From contig JAYGEG010000160.1 in assembly GCA_046582495.1 (NCBI GenBank), forward strand, positions 90,366 through 154,365: a DNA stretch of 64,000 nt. The letters are read 5' to 3'. This stretch comes from TMED23 sp913054205. Its GTDB lineage: Bacteria > Pseudomonadota > Alphaproteobacteria > Rhodospirillales > UBA2165. The notes under the pieces are model-generated. The model did no database searches. It was not told the origin of the DNA and was given only the letters and a program-made list of their open reading frames with translations. Within the stretch, counting starts at the first letter, position 1, and each line of letters begins with the position of its first letter. This document shows, piece after piece, positions 1-8,104 of this stretch. Both the position numbers and the translations under genes were made by a program.

Positions 1-1565
1 AACGCTCAGAGGATACGATCAACCCGGAACTGCCAACCGGCGAGATTGAGCTTCGGATTGAAGACATCAATGTTGAAAGCCCAGCTGATGAGTTACCGAT
101 GCAGGTCTTTGGCGATGCAGATTTCCCCGAAGACATTCGGTTGCGGTATCGTTTTCTCGATCTACGCCGGGAAGAGGTGCATGCCAACATCGTGCTGCGC
201 TCAAATGTGATCTCCTCGATCCGCCGGCGCATGACCGATAGCGGTTTCATCGAGATGCAGACGCCGATTTTGACAGCGACGTCGCCGGAAGGTGCCCGCG
301 ATTACTTGGTGGCAAGCCGCATCCATCCGGGCAAATTTTACGCGCTTCCTCAGGCCCCGCAGATTTTCAAACAAATGCTGATGGTCTCGGGCTTTGATAA
401 GTATTTTCAAATCGCGCCGTGTTTCCGAGATGAAGATGCCCGCGCTGATCGCTCGCCAGGTGAGTTCTACCAATTGGATATTGAGATGTCTTTTGTCACG
501 CAGGACGATGTCTTCAACGCGATTGAGCCGGTTCTTCACGGTGTTTTTGAAGAATTTGCCGGTGATCGTAAGGTATCGCCGCAGCCGTTTGAGCGGATTG
601 CATATGCGGATTCTGTTCGCTGGTATGGATCAGACAAACCTGATTTGCGCAATCCTATCAAAATGGTTGACGCGACGGACACGTTCCGGGGCTCCGGCTT
701 TAAGATTTTTGCCGGTATGATCGAAAAGGACCCGAATGTAGAAGTTTGGGCCATTCCCGCCCCAACCGGCGGCAGCCGCGCCTTTTGTGACCGGATGAAT
801 TCCTGGGCGCAGGGCGAAGGTCAGCCGGGACTTGGCTATATTTTCTTCCGTGACGGCGAAGGCGCGGGGCCGCTCGCCAAAAACATCGGCCCGGAACGCA
901 CAGAAGCACTTCGGACAGAGCTTGGCCTTGAAGACGGAGATGCGATTTTCTTTGTCGCCGGCCAGCCCAAGACATTTGCCGCCTTTGCCGGGGCAGCCCG
1001 CATGCGCGTTGGCGAAGAGTTGGAGCTTTGTGAAAAAGACGTCTTTAAGTTCTGCTGGATCAATGATTATCCAATGTATGAGATGGATGAAGATACCGGT
1101 CAGATTGAGTTTAGTCACAATCCATTTTCAATGCCGCAAGGCGGCATGGAGGCGCTTGAAAATAGTGACCCTTTGGAGATCCTCGCCTACCAATATGACA
1201 TCGTGTGCAACGGCGTAGAGCTATCCTCCGGTGCCATTCGGAACCACCGTCCCGACATCATGTATAAAGCGTTCGAAATTGCCGGCTACTCCAATAGCGA
1301 TGTTGAAGAGCAATTTGGCGGCCTGCTGAATGCCTTTAAATTTGGTGCACCGCCGCACGGTGGATCAGCGCCTGGCATTGATCGGATCGTCATGCTGTTG
1401 GCCGATGAGCCGAATATCCGCGAAGTCATTGCCTTCCCCATGAACCAGCAAGCTGAAGATTTGTTGATGAATGCACCGGTTGAGATTACACCCGAGCGCT
1501 ATAAAGAACTTCACATCAAAGCTGATTTACCCAAGGTGAAGAAAAAATACACCGACGAAGAATAG
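1..1565 (+). CDS. aspS: aspartyl-tRNA synthetase, 5' partial
   Basis: Class II aminoacyl-tRNA synthetase that charges tRNA-Asp in the cytoplasm. The frame is open from base 3 at the window edge, so most of the N-terminal anticodon-binding OB fold lies outside; about 520 codons are visible of the roughly 590 usual for bacterial AspRS. The linker after the OB fold (NPELPTGEIEL) is encoded before the first in-window ATG at 99, so that ATG is internal, not the start. Motif 2 (FRDEDARADRSPGEF), the bacterial GAD insertion region, and motif 3 (GGSAPGIDRIVMLL) follow in order. The C-terminus is complete and lysine-rich. Whether the enzyme also charges tRNA-Asn cannot be judged because the N-terminal specificity residues are missing. 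Confidence 0.97.
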   Translation, partial: RSEDTINPELPTGEIELRIEDINVESPADELPMQVFGDADFPEDIRLRYRFLDLRREEVHANIVLRSNVISSIRRRMTDSGFIEMQTPILTATSPEGARDYLVASRIHPGKFYALPQAPQIFKQMLMVSGFDKYFQIAPCFRDEDARADRSPGEFYQLDIEMSFVTQDDVFNAIEPVLHGVFEEFAGDRKVSPQPFERIAYADSVRWYGSDKPDLRNPIKMVDATDTFRGSGFKIFAGMIEKDPNVEVWAIPAPTGGSRAFCDRMNSWAQGEGQPGLGYIFFRDGEGAGPLAKNIGPERTEALRTELGLEDGDAIFFVAGQPKTFAAFAGAARMRVGEELELCEKDVFKFCWINDYPMYEMDEDTGQIEFSHNPFSMPQGGMEALENSDPLEILAYQYDIVCNGVELSSGAIRNHRPDIMYKAFEIAGYSNSDVEEQFGGLLNAFKFGAPPHGGSAPGIDRIVMLLADEPNIREVIAFPMNQQAEDLLMNAPVEITPERYKELHIKADLPKVKKKYTDEE

Positions 1566-1586
1566 GTATAAACCGTAACATTCTCG

Positions 1587-1671
1587 AACCGAATTTTTGC
1601 CTATCTAGTGTATGTGAATTGATCCACCTACTACCTACAGTGTCTTATAGTACAAAAACCGAATTTTTGCC
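1587..1671. repeat. 15-bp direct repeat in the aspS downstream spacer
   Basis: The sequence AACCGAATTTTTGCC occurs exactly at 1587-1601 and again at 1657-1671, start to start 70 bases apart. The spacer (1566-1786) holds no convincing gene. The pair could be a binding site for a regulator of the lipoprotein gene at 1787, or a remnant of a small duplication; nothing in the sequence decides between these. Confidence 0.6.
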
Positions 1672-1786
1672 CTGCAGCCTGTTGTCAGCAATAAACAAAG
1701 GCGTCCATACTTCTGCCTAAGAGCGTGGATACATATCGCGCCGCCATTATACAAAATTTTTAAACAGGAAGCTTGAGGGGATTACC

Positions 1787-2356
1787 ATGAGACGGTGGCT
1801 GGGTGTCGTCTCCGCATTTATACTATCGATATTTGTCAGCGGATGCGCTCTCCCTGTCAGCGTGACGGTGGCATCCTGGGCGCTTGACGGTTTCAGCTAC
1901 GTCGCGACCCAAAAATCAATCACAGATCACGGAATTTCTCTTCTTGCCGGTCAAGATTGCGCGCTCCATCGAATTGTTACCGAGATGGATCTTTACGCCT
2001 TATGCACCGATTACAAAGAAATCAAAGACAAGACAGCAGCCACGGCTATCGCTGATGCTTCAGAAATCATTGAAACCGGCATTAATAAAAATAAAGTCGA
2101 TGATATTTTTGAGGGATTTTCCCTGAAGGCTCCAACGCCTATCACAATACTTGAGCAGCATGAAGCTCAGTTTAAAGACCATGCCAAAGTCCAGATTAAA
2201 GAACCTTCCATAGAAGAAATCGCCAATTTCGAAACCGCTTCAGGCGGAAAAGACCTGAGTGATTTTGAAAAAATCGAAGACCCGGATGAACAAAGTAGTT
2301 TTGGGATAAAGGGTATTTGGAGTTTTATAAAGAAACTCCCGGACTTTATTACCTAA
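1787..2356 (+). CDS. putative lipoprotein, function unknown
   Basis: 189-aa protein with an N-terminal signal segment (residues 1-19) ending in the lipobox VSGC at about residue 20, so it should be lipid-anchored in the envelope. A GAGGGGA ribosome binding site sits a few bases before the ATG. The mature part contains a conserved-looking segment ATQKSITDHGISLLAGQDC with a second Cys, a pattern I recall from small uncharacterised alphaproteobacterial lipoproteins; no enzymatic motif is visible. It stands alone on the plus strand and converges with the unknown gene ending at 2359, two bases after its stop. No function is proposed. Confidence 0.8.
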   Translation: MRRWLGVVSAFILSIFVSGCALPVSVTVASWALDGFSYVATQKSITDHGISLLAGQDCALHRIVTEMDLYALCTDYKEIKDKTAATAIADASEIIETGINKNKVDDIFEGFSLKAPTPITILEQHEAQFKDHAKVQIKEPSIEEIANFETASGGKDLSDFEKIEDPDEQSSFGIKGIWSFIKKLPDFIT

Positions 2357-2358
2357 AT

Positions 2359-2880
2359 TTAATCAACACTCAGCTTTAAGGGCGGAAGCTTCAGCGGCAC
2401 CTCAAAGGGTCTGTCCGGTATATCAACGTCTCGATTGATGGATGCATTTTTGAAGGCGTCGATGGTTTTAAAAGCGAGCGATTTTTTAGGCTGGCTTTCA
2501 ATTTTTTCAAGCAGTGCGAGAATTTTTTGTGTGCGGACGATAATGTGCTCGGCATTTGCGGCGTGTGTCTTTTCGAATTTGAGGCGTTGACGCCAAACTT
2601 CAGCATAATTTCGCGGCCGGTCCGGCTCTGACCGCTTACCGGTTAAAGCGCCAATCGTAACGTCAAAATTTGGCATCATTTCGGGCTGAAACGATAAATC
2701 TGTGTGTTGGTCTGAGGTTAAATAGCCAGACTCGTAAAGCTCCGCACTTAAATCCACCATTTCTCGCGGCGAAATTGCCTGCAGGTTATAGCGGGCTGCT
2801 ATGCCTCTCAATTCACCGGTCATTGAGGGGGGCGGGGCATCGAAATGGGGATATGTACGCAGATTAGACAGCTTGGGCAC
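2359..2880 (-). CDS. hypothetical protein coupled to a diguanylate cyclase
   Basis: 173-aa protein not recognised. It begins with GTG, and its first 17 bases overlap the 3' end of the upstream GGDEF gene, which suggests translational coupling. The sequence is soluble and charged, with a helical middle region (RNYAEVWRQRLKFEKTHAANAEHIIVRTQKILALLEKI) that may form a coiled coil, and a proline-rich C-terminus (PFEVPLKLPPLKL). No signal peptide or membrane segment is seen. An in-frame ATG at about codon 20 is an alternative start. Its pairing with the cyclase suggests a role near that enzyme, but this is inference. Confidence 0.72.
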   Translation of the reverse strand: MPKLSNLRTYPHFDAPPPSMTGELRGIAARYNLQAISPREMVDLSAELYESGYLTSDQHTDLSFQPEMMPNFDVTIGALTGKRSEPDRPRNYAEVWRQRLKFEKTHAANAEHIIVRTQKILALLEKIESQPKKSLAFKTIDAFKNASINRDVDIPDRPFEVPLKLPPLKLSVD

Positions 2881-3691
2881 TTCCAGTCATCCGAGAGACA
2901 GCAGCAGTATCTGACGGCTGATTGTGAAGGGGTGATTTCAGTTGCATAGACCGCCGCCGGCGATTGCCTTCTGCTTCTTTAATCTGCTTGATTTTATACA
3001 TGGCTTCATCAGCGCTTTGTAAAAGCTCATGTGCATTATCGCCGGATTGATAGGCCTGCATTCCGAAACTGGTTTGAATGTTTAATGTATGGCCTTCCCA
3101 AGTAAGTGATGCCTCGTTGAGAGCTCGATTGAGAGTCTCGGCGCGCTCCAATCCATTTTCGCGAGTGGTGTTTACCAATATGATTGCAAATTCATCGCCG
3201 CCTAGACGGCCGACAACGTCCATATCACGTGTCTGGTCCGTCAGAATACTTGCTACTTTTCGTAAAACCTCATCACCCGCCGCGTGGCCGAAAGAATCGT
3301 TGATCGGTTTAAACTCGTCGAGATCGATATACACCAACGCTCCATGCTCAATATTGCGTTGGGCGCGGGCCAATACTCGCTTGAGTTCAGCTTCGAAGCC
3401 GCGGCGGTTTAAAACGCCGGTCAATTCATCACTTGTCGCCAATTCTTCAAGATAGGCAATGCGCGTTGATTGCTCGCTCAATTTGCCGCGCAGCGTTTCA
3501 TTTTCTGAAAGCATGTGCGTAATAGCTTCCAACAAATCTGTTTCATCTACGATTTCATCGATTTTTTTGCCATTTACAATTATGGAGGCGGATGCGCCAA
3601 ACGCGCAGAACCGTCGCGGTATTTCCGCGATATTATTTAGATGCCCTTTTATTTTATTTGAAAGCTGTTCAACTACCAATTTTGTTAACAC
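2864..3691 (-). CDS. GGDEF diguanylate cyclase
   Basis: Makes the second messenger c-di-GMP from two GTP. The C-terminal half holds an intact active site (GRLGGDEFAII) and, five residues before it, the RxxD motif (RDMD) of the product-inhibition I-site, so the enzyme should be active and feedback-controlled. A helical linker with heptad-like spacing (SENETLRGKLSEQSTRIAYL) joins it to a short N-terminal region of about 90 residues with no recognisable sensor domain and no membrane segment. I chose the GTG at 3691 because AAAGGA lies six bases upstream; a TTG at 3721 would add ten residues. It overlaps the following unknown gene and heads that pair. Confidence 0.9.
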   Translation of the reverse strand: MLTKLVVEQLSNKIKGHLNNIAEIPRRFCAFGASASIIVNGKKIDEIVDETDLLEAITHMLSENETLRGKLSEQSTRIAYLEELATSDELTGVLNRRGFEAELKRVLARAQRNIEHGALVYIDLDEFKPINDSFGHAAGDEVLRKVASILTDQTRDMDVVGRLGGDEFAIILVNTTRENGLERAETLNRALNEASLTWEGHTLNIQTSFGMQAYQSGDNAHELLQSADEAMYKIKQIKEAEGNRRRRSMQLKSPLHNQPSDTAAVSRMTGSAQAV

Positions 3692-4015
3692 GAAAGTTCC
3701 TTTCGAATTGCCTGCCAGCAACCTTCTTTATACGTGAGAGAAGTTACTTTCCGATTAACAATGCAAAGGACGCGCCAAACTAAAAATTGTTTAATATCAA
3801 TGCTTTATAATTATTTCATAAAGCAAAAATACACCCGTACTCAAACACTTTTACCGGCTCGGCAGAAGAATCTGCCTGGCCTTGATTTTGAGATGGGGCC
3901 ACACAACTTAAAAGCGCGAATGTGATCTAGAGTGTCGCCGCTTTATCTTGGCGCTTTTGGCTGGGATGAACTAGGATAAAGCGACAGCATTTTTGACTTT
4001 TCGGATTCTTATTTC
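3692..4015. other. intergenic region with an inverted repeat, no gene
   Basis: Divergent promoter region between the GGDEF cyclase and eipB. A 63-codon plus-strand frame here lacks a ribosome binding site and protein-like composition, so I do not call it. A perfect 9-bp inverted repeat, CGCTTTATC at 3939-3947 and GATAAAGCG at 3975-3983, lies 33 bases before the eipB ATG and is flanked by TGTCG and ACA. It is not followed by a clear T-run and is better read as a possible operator or leader hairpin for eipB than as a terminator. Confidence 0.45.
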
Positions 4016-4822
4016 ATGCGCAATTTTTTAACGTTCATTTTATTTTCCACAGTACTCGGTGGTGCTTATTCGGCGGTGACCGAGGCTGCCAGTTTGGTCC
4101 CTCATCGGGCCGTGTATTCCATGAACCTTTCGAAATCGGGGTCCAATGGCGGATTGACCGGCGCGCGTGGTGTAATGACCTATGAATTCAAAGATCAGTG
4201 CGATGCCTGGACGGTGGAAAGCAAGGTCTACATGCGGTTGCGCTACGGCAATCATCCTGAAATCGAAAATGTTCGCTCGATTGTGACCTGGGAAGCCAAA
4301 GACGGCTTGGGATTTCGTTTTCGCGTGAACGAGACGACCAACGGCAAAAAAACTGAAGAAATTAAAGGTGTCGCGGCGCTGGATGGCAGAGGGCTTGGCG
4401 GCGTTGCAGAATATACTCGGCCAACAGCACAGCGGGTTATTTTACCAAAAGGTACACTTTTCCCAACGGCTCATCTAAAAATTTTAATTCAACACTCAAT
4501 TGATGGTGGAAAGCATATTACAAAGGCGATCTTCGATGGCGCGTCTTTGGATAATCCCTATGAGGTAAGTGCTGTCATCGGAGCTGGGGTAGGTAACAAA
4601 AAAATGCCGGCTCGACTGACCAAGGTTTTAAAAGAAGCCTTGAATTGGAAAATTCGGCTCGCTTATTTTCCTGTGAATGACTCCAAACAAACGCCAGATG
4701 TTGAATTGGGTATCGAAATGCGTGAGGACGGTATCGTAAATCGCATTCTCCAGGAATTTGGCAAATATTCGGTCGAGGCGCGTCTCGATCAAGTCGAGTT
4801 TCTCAAAACAAGCGGCTGCTAA
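4016..4822 (+). CDS. eipB: EipB-family (DUF1849) periplasmic envelope integrity protein
   Basis: 268-aa exported protein. A signal peptide (residues 1 to about 24, ending SAVTEAAS) is followed by the family hallmark LVPHRAVYSMNLSKSG and by GVMTYEFKDQCDAW. The EipB family of Alphaproteobacteria folds as a spiral beta-sheet protein in the periplasm and supports envelope integrity; the Brucella protein uses a disulfide between one Cys in the first third and one at the extreme C-terminus. Both positions are kept here (Cys in KDQCDAW and the final residue of KTSGC). The length matches the family. The gene is monocistronic and converges on dinB across a 31-base spacer that contains a palindromic repeat. 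Confidence 0.88.
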   Translation: MRNFLTFILFSTVLGGAYSAVTEAASLVPHRAVYSMNLSKSGSNGGLTGARGVMTYEFKDQCDAWTVESKVYMRLRYGNHPEIENVRSIVTWEAKDGLGFRFRVNETTNGKKTEEIKGVAALDGRGLGGVAEYTRPTAQRVILPKGTLFPTAHLKILIQHSIDGGKHITKAIFDGASLDNPYEVSAVIGAGVGNKKMPARLTKVLKEALNWKIRLAYFPVNDSKQTPDVELGIEMREDGIVNRILQEFGKYSVEARLDQVEFLKTSGC

Positions 4823-4823
4823 G

Positions 4824-4850
4824 GAATTAAGTAAGCTGTCCCCTTAATTC
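4824..4850. repeat. REP-like palindromic element
   Basis: 27-bp element with 8-bp perfect arms GAATTAAG (4824-4831) and CTTAATTC (4843-4850) around a centre containing CTGTCC. It fills nearly the whole spacer between the convergent eipB and dinB stop codons. The outer AATTAAG arms are shared with the palindromes at 54940-55010, which suggests related dispersed elements of the kind mobilised by RAYT-type transposases; no such transposase is in this window. Confidence 0.55.
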
Positions 4851-4853
4851 GAG

Positions 4854-6131
4854 CTATTCCTTCAACAAAGTCCGGCCTTTTTGAATGGCTGGACCGCCAA
4901 ACTTCTCCCGCACCGAATCCATTGCTTTCTCGACTTTGGCGATGGTTTCTGCGCTGTTATCCAGGAGATCAGACAGGTCCGCATCTTCGGGCTTGGCAAA
5001 CTGGCTGGTGCCGATTCCAATCAATCGATAGGGCGTGCCATTGACTTCCGGCTCTAGCAATATTTTGGCTTCGCGGTAGATAACTTCCGCCAATTGTGTC
5101 GGTTGGGGCAGGGTGCGTGATCGTGTGAGGCTTTTAAAGCCGCCGGTTTTAAGCTTCATGGTGATGGTGCGCGCCGCCAAATTCTTGGTCTTAAGCCGTT
5201 TGGCAACATTTTCGCAGAGTGGCCAAAGCCGAAACAGAAGACCCTCGATATCGCGAATATTCTCTGAAAACGTCGTTTCGGAGGAAATGCTTTTGGCTTT
5301 TCCACCGGGCTCGACTTTCCGGCTATCTCTGCCATGTGACAAATTGGAGAGGCGCTTGCCCATCACACCATAACGTTTGATGAGGTCGTCCTCCGGCATT
5401 TCTCGAAGCTGGCTGATCGTCGTCAGGCCATCGCGCTGCAAGCGACCACGGAGGGATTTTCCGACTCCCCAAATTGAGCCAACGGGGCGGGGACCTAAAA
5501 AATCCAGCGCTTCGGCTTCGCCAATGATCGCGAAGCCGCGCGGTTTGTCCAAATCAGATGCGGTTTTGGCGAGAAATTTATTGTAGCTCAGCCCAACCGA
5601 GGCTGTGACCCCGGCTTCCTCTTCAATGCGGCGTATCAGTTTGACCAAAGTCGCCGCCGGGCTGCCGCCATGCAGCTTTTCGGTGCCGCTGAGATCCAAG
5701 AATGCTTCATCAATGGAGAGAGATTCCACCAATGGCGTTGTGTCGCGCATCATTTCTTTAATTTGCTGACCGACTTCGTTGTATTTGTCGCGGCTTGGGC
5801 GAATGACGACTGCATCCGGGCAGGCTTTTAGAGCTTTATACATCGGCATGGCCGAATGTACGCCATTGATGCGAGCGATATAGCAGCACGCTGCAACGAC
5901 GCCCCGCCGGCCACCACCAACAATGACGGGTTTGTTTTTTAGCTCCGGGTTATCTCGTTTCTCAACACTTGCAAAAAAGGCGTCGCAATCGATATGGGCG
6001 ATGGTGAGACTATCGAGTTCGGGGTGAGATATTAAGCGCGGCGAGCCACAAGAGCTACACCGCCCATCGTTGGGTGGCTTGTCAAAATGCTGGCCACATT
6101 CCCGGCAAATGCTTGGTATAGAACTCTGCAT
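4854..6131 (-). CDS. dinB: DNA polymerase IV (DinB) with N-terminal zinc ribbon
   Basis: Y-family translesion polymerase, 425 aa. The catalytic carboxylates are in HIDCDAFFASVEKR and SIDEAFLD; the palm, thumb (helix-hairpin region GVGKSLRGRL) and little-finger domains follow in normal order. The N-terminus carries about 40 extra residues with two CxxC pairs (CREC and CSSC, residues 9-28), a probable zinc ribbon typical of alphaproteobacterial DinB and absent from the E. coli enzyme. The C-terminus ends IQKGRTLLKE with no evident QLxLF beta-clamp motif. The ATG directly abuts the TAA of the upstream ROK kinase, so the two are probably co-transcribed. No LexA-type box was recognised. Confidence 0.95.
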   Translation of the reverse strand: MQSSIPSICRECGQHFDKPPNDGRCSSCGSPRLISHPELDSLTIAHIDCDAFFASVEKRDNPELKNKPVIVGGGRRGVVAACCYIARINGVHSAMPMYKALKACPDAVVIRPSRDKYNEVGQQIKEMMRDTTPLVESLSIDEAFLDLSGTEKLHGGSPAATLVKLIRRIEEEAGVTASVGLSYNKFLAKTASDLDKPRGFAIIGEAEALDFLGPRPVGSIWGVGKSLRGRLQRDGLTTISQLREMPEDDLIKRYGVMGKRLSNLSHGRDSRKVEPGGKAKSISSETTFSENIRDIEGLLFRLWPLCENVAKRLKTKNLAARTITMKLKTGGFKSLTRSRTLPQPTQLAEVIYREAKILLEPEVNGTPYRLIGIGTSQFAKPEDADLSDLLDNSAETIAKVEKAMDSVREKFGGPAIQKGRTLLKE

Positions 6132-7028
6132 TTAGGGTGCCTCTTTTGGCCAAAGCCACGCCGCACCGCGAGCGCCACTGGAATCACCGTGTTGATTTTT
6201 GACCAACCGGGTGGAAAGCTCATCTGAAAAGGCCCATTTCTGCCACAAAGAAGGCACGAGTTCGTAGAGCTTCTCAATATTGGAAAGACCGCCGCCCAGT
6301 ACAATTATGTCAGGATCGATCACATTGATGACCGAAGCGAGAGCACGGGCGAGACGCTCGGCATACAGGCTGATTGCGAGGGTGGCAGCATCGTCACCCT
6401 GGTCTGCCAACGCCGCTATCTCTTCGGCAGTCTTACTTTTTGAGCCATAGTCATTAGACAATCCTGCTCCATTGAGAAAGGTTTCAATGCAGCCGGTTTT
6501 ACCGCAATAACACGCAGCACCCGGTCTTTCATCCTCCGCCATCCAGGGCAGCGGATTGTGACCCCATTCGCCGGCAATGGAATTTGGACCGCTGATGATA
6601 TCGCCTTTGATAACAACGCCGCCGCCGACGCCGGTACCCAAAATAACGCCGAATACTATTGAGGCATCTTTGCCCGCCCCGTCAACGGATTCAGAAAGAG
6701 CAAAACAGTTGGCATCATTAGCGAGCTTAACTGGCCTTCCGAGCGCCGCCGATAAATCCTCATGCAAAGGCTTGCCGATCAACCAGGTCGAGTTTGCGTT
6801 TTTGACCAAACCACTGGCCGGAGAAATGGTGCCGGGGATGCCCATTCCAATGGACGCCTCTGGATGTTCGGATTGTTCAATTTGGCCAACAAGATCGACA
6901 ATCGCTTGGATTGTCGCCTGATAGTCGCCTTGCGGCGAGGCCATACGTTGTCGTGCAATTTCCTGGCCGTCCGCTGCAAGACAAATAGCCTCAATTTTTG
7001 TGCCGCCAAGATCGATGCCAATACGCAT
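6132..7028 (-). CDS. ROK family sugar kinase
   Basis: 298-aa cytoplasmic sugar kinase of the ROK family, phosphorylating a hexose such as fructose, glucose or N-acetylglucosamine with ATP. The phosphate-binding loop DLGGTKIEA opens the protein, the catalytic Asp lies in LANDANCFALSE, and the zinc-binding region EWGHN...CYCGKTGCIE has the full set of Cys residues. The overall pattern (GTGVGGGVVIKG, AGEWGHNPLPW) is closest to the Mak fructokinase type, but substrate cannot be fixed from sequence. It precedes dinB with zero spacing. No transport or sugar-pathway gene is adjacent. Confidence 0.92.
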   Translation of the reverse strand: MRIGIDLGGTKIEAICLAADGQEIARQRMASPQGDYQATIQAIVDLVGQIEQSEHPEASIGMGIPGTISPASGLVKNANSTWLIGKPLHEDLSAALGRPVKLANDANCFALSESVDGAGKDASIVFGVILGTGVGGGVVIKGDIISGPNSIAGEWGHNPLPWMAEDERPGAACYCGKTGCIETFLNGAGLSNDYGSKSKTAEEIAALADQGDDAATLAISLYAERLARALASVINVIDPDIIVLGGGLSNIEKLYELVPSLWQKWAFSDELSTRLVKNQHGDSSGARGAAWLWPKEAP

Positions 7029-7150
7029 TTATTTGTTCTCGTTGTGTTCGATATGCATTGTTGCCTGATTTTGATTGGAAAACAAGATCGTAGAAAGGTT
7101 TAGCGCAGGTTTATTTGACAAAAAGATAGGCTAGAAAGATAGTCCAAAAA

Positions 7151-7186
7151 GAAAGGATGCGACCCTCCATATGGTGGATCGCATCC
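7151..7186 (-). terminator. intrinsic terminator downstream of the 70-aa gene
   Basis: Arms GGATGCGA (7155-7162) and TCGCATCC (7179-7186) enclose a second near-palindromic stem centred on CCATATGG. Read on the minus strand the stem is followed by TTTCTTTTT, a good T-tract, about 100 bases after the stop of the gene ending at 7287. Confidence 0.7.
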
Positions 7187-7197
7187 CTTTCCCCCGT

Positions 7198-7245
7198 TCC
7201 CTTCTCAAGCAAGATCTTTAGTATTTAAAGATCAGCGAAAAGGGA
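7198..7245. other. second hairpin in the 3' region of the 70-aa gene
   Basis: Perfect 8-bp arms GATCTTTA (7213-7220) and TAAAGATC (7226-7233) with a five-base loop, extended by outer TCCCTT (7198-7203) and AAGGGA (7240-7245). It lies between the stop at 7287 and the terminator at 7151-7186. It may be a 3'-UTR structure or the body of a small RNA. Confidence 0.5.
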
Positions 7246-7286
7246 CCCCGTAGAATTCTTAAGTCATAAATTTGCTGAGCTGACCG

Positions 7287-7499
7287 TTAGCTAACGGGAC
7301 GAAACTCACCATTAATAAATCGAGCGCCCGGAAACCTGGTTTCTTCCTCCGGCGGTGTTAATTCCATAACTTTGTGAATGCGACTGTTGATGAACTGCAT
7401 TTCCGCAATGCGATGAGCAATGGTGCTATTTGGAGCGGAAACCATCCCAATGCGAGTTTCATCCGGTTGATCTTCGTCTGTGTAATAGATCGTGTACAT
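7287..7499 (-). CDS. small hypothetical protein, 70 aa
   Basis: A frame runs upstream to 7670, but the codons before 7499 look non-coding, while the ATG at 7499 (MYTIYYTDEDQPDET) has AGGGGG about ten bases before it; I take that as the start. The product is a soluble acidic 70-residue protein (FINSRIHKVMELTPPEE) with no recognised domain. It has its own long upstream region and a structured 3' region ending in a T-tract terminator, which supports a real, well-expressed short gene. Function unknown. Confidence 0.65.
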   Translation of the reverse strand: MYTIYYTDEDQPDETRIGMVSAPNSTIAHRIAEMQFINSRIHKVMELTPPEEETRFPGARFINGEFRPVS

Positions 7500-8104
7500 C
7501 TCAGCACACCCCCTTTGATCTAGTGGCCTGATAATCCTTCCATTTAGCCTTCCCGGTGAGATGTCTAAATTAAGCGACATCCGAATAGTCTTTTTTGCTT
7601 TTACGTTCCCCCAAATCCCCAAATTAACTAGGCTCCCAGGTGATTCAGAAGGTGATAAGCTTGGAATCATTGATATGCAAAATGCTGTAGGGTGTCAACG
7701 GGCTGCCTACTGCATTTAGTAGGATATACATCATATTGTGGCATAAATGACTCACCCTTGAATTTCAATTACTCTTGGTTGATATCCTCTACGTCTGGGC
7801 CCTGTTTAATGGAGAAAGGGATTAAGTGATTCTTTTCAAAGGCTTATTTTCCCATTTGAGCCAATCAACTGAACAATAGATCATTGATTTCTTTCAAGAA
7901 TTACGACTCCTACGAGTCTTTCGCCTGGGCTGAAATTTTCCTAAATTTTTTTAATTTTTCGTCAGAATAATGAAAATTCTAGGTTGTAGAGCGGCGATAA
8001 TTGCAAAAATTGCGATTTGGTTCGCAAACCAAGCATTTGGGAAACTTCCTGATGACTCATAGAAGTCACCAAAGGAATATAAAATCAAAGGAACAAGTGT
8101 TCAT
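7500..8104. promoter_or_regulatory. 605-base gene-free regulatory stretch with several palindromes
   Basis: No protein-like frame on either strand. Short perfect inverted repeats are GATGTC/GACATC (7560-7581), CCTACT/AGTAGG (7706-7723), GACTC/GAGTC (7905-7918) and TTGGTT/AACCAA (8017-8032), plus a tandem CCCCAAAT pair at 7609-7624. The last palindrome is about 70 bases before the DUF4325 start and could be an operator for it; the first two lie on the side of the minus-strand 70-aa gene. No known riboswitch or sRNA consensus was recognised. Confidence 0.4.

Noticed and set aside
630..1118. 162-codon antisense frame within aspS
   Set aside because: It is a shadow of the aspS codons, with no ribosome binding site or protein-like composition.
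3734..3925. 63-codon plus-strand frame before eipB
   Set aside because: No ribosome binding site, and the composition is that of AT-rich intergenic DNA.
7500..7670. N-terminal extension of the 70-aa protein
   Set aside because: The ribosome binding site and protein character begin at the ATG at 7499.
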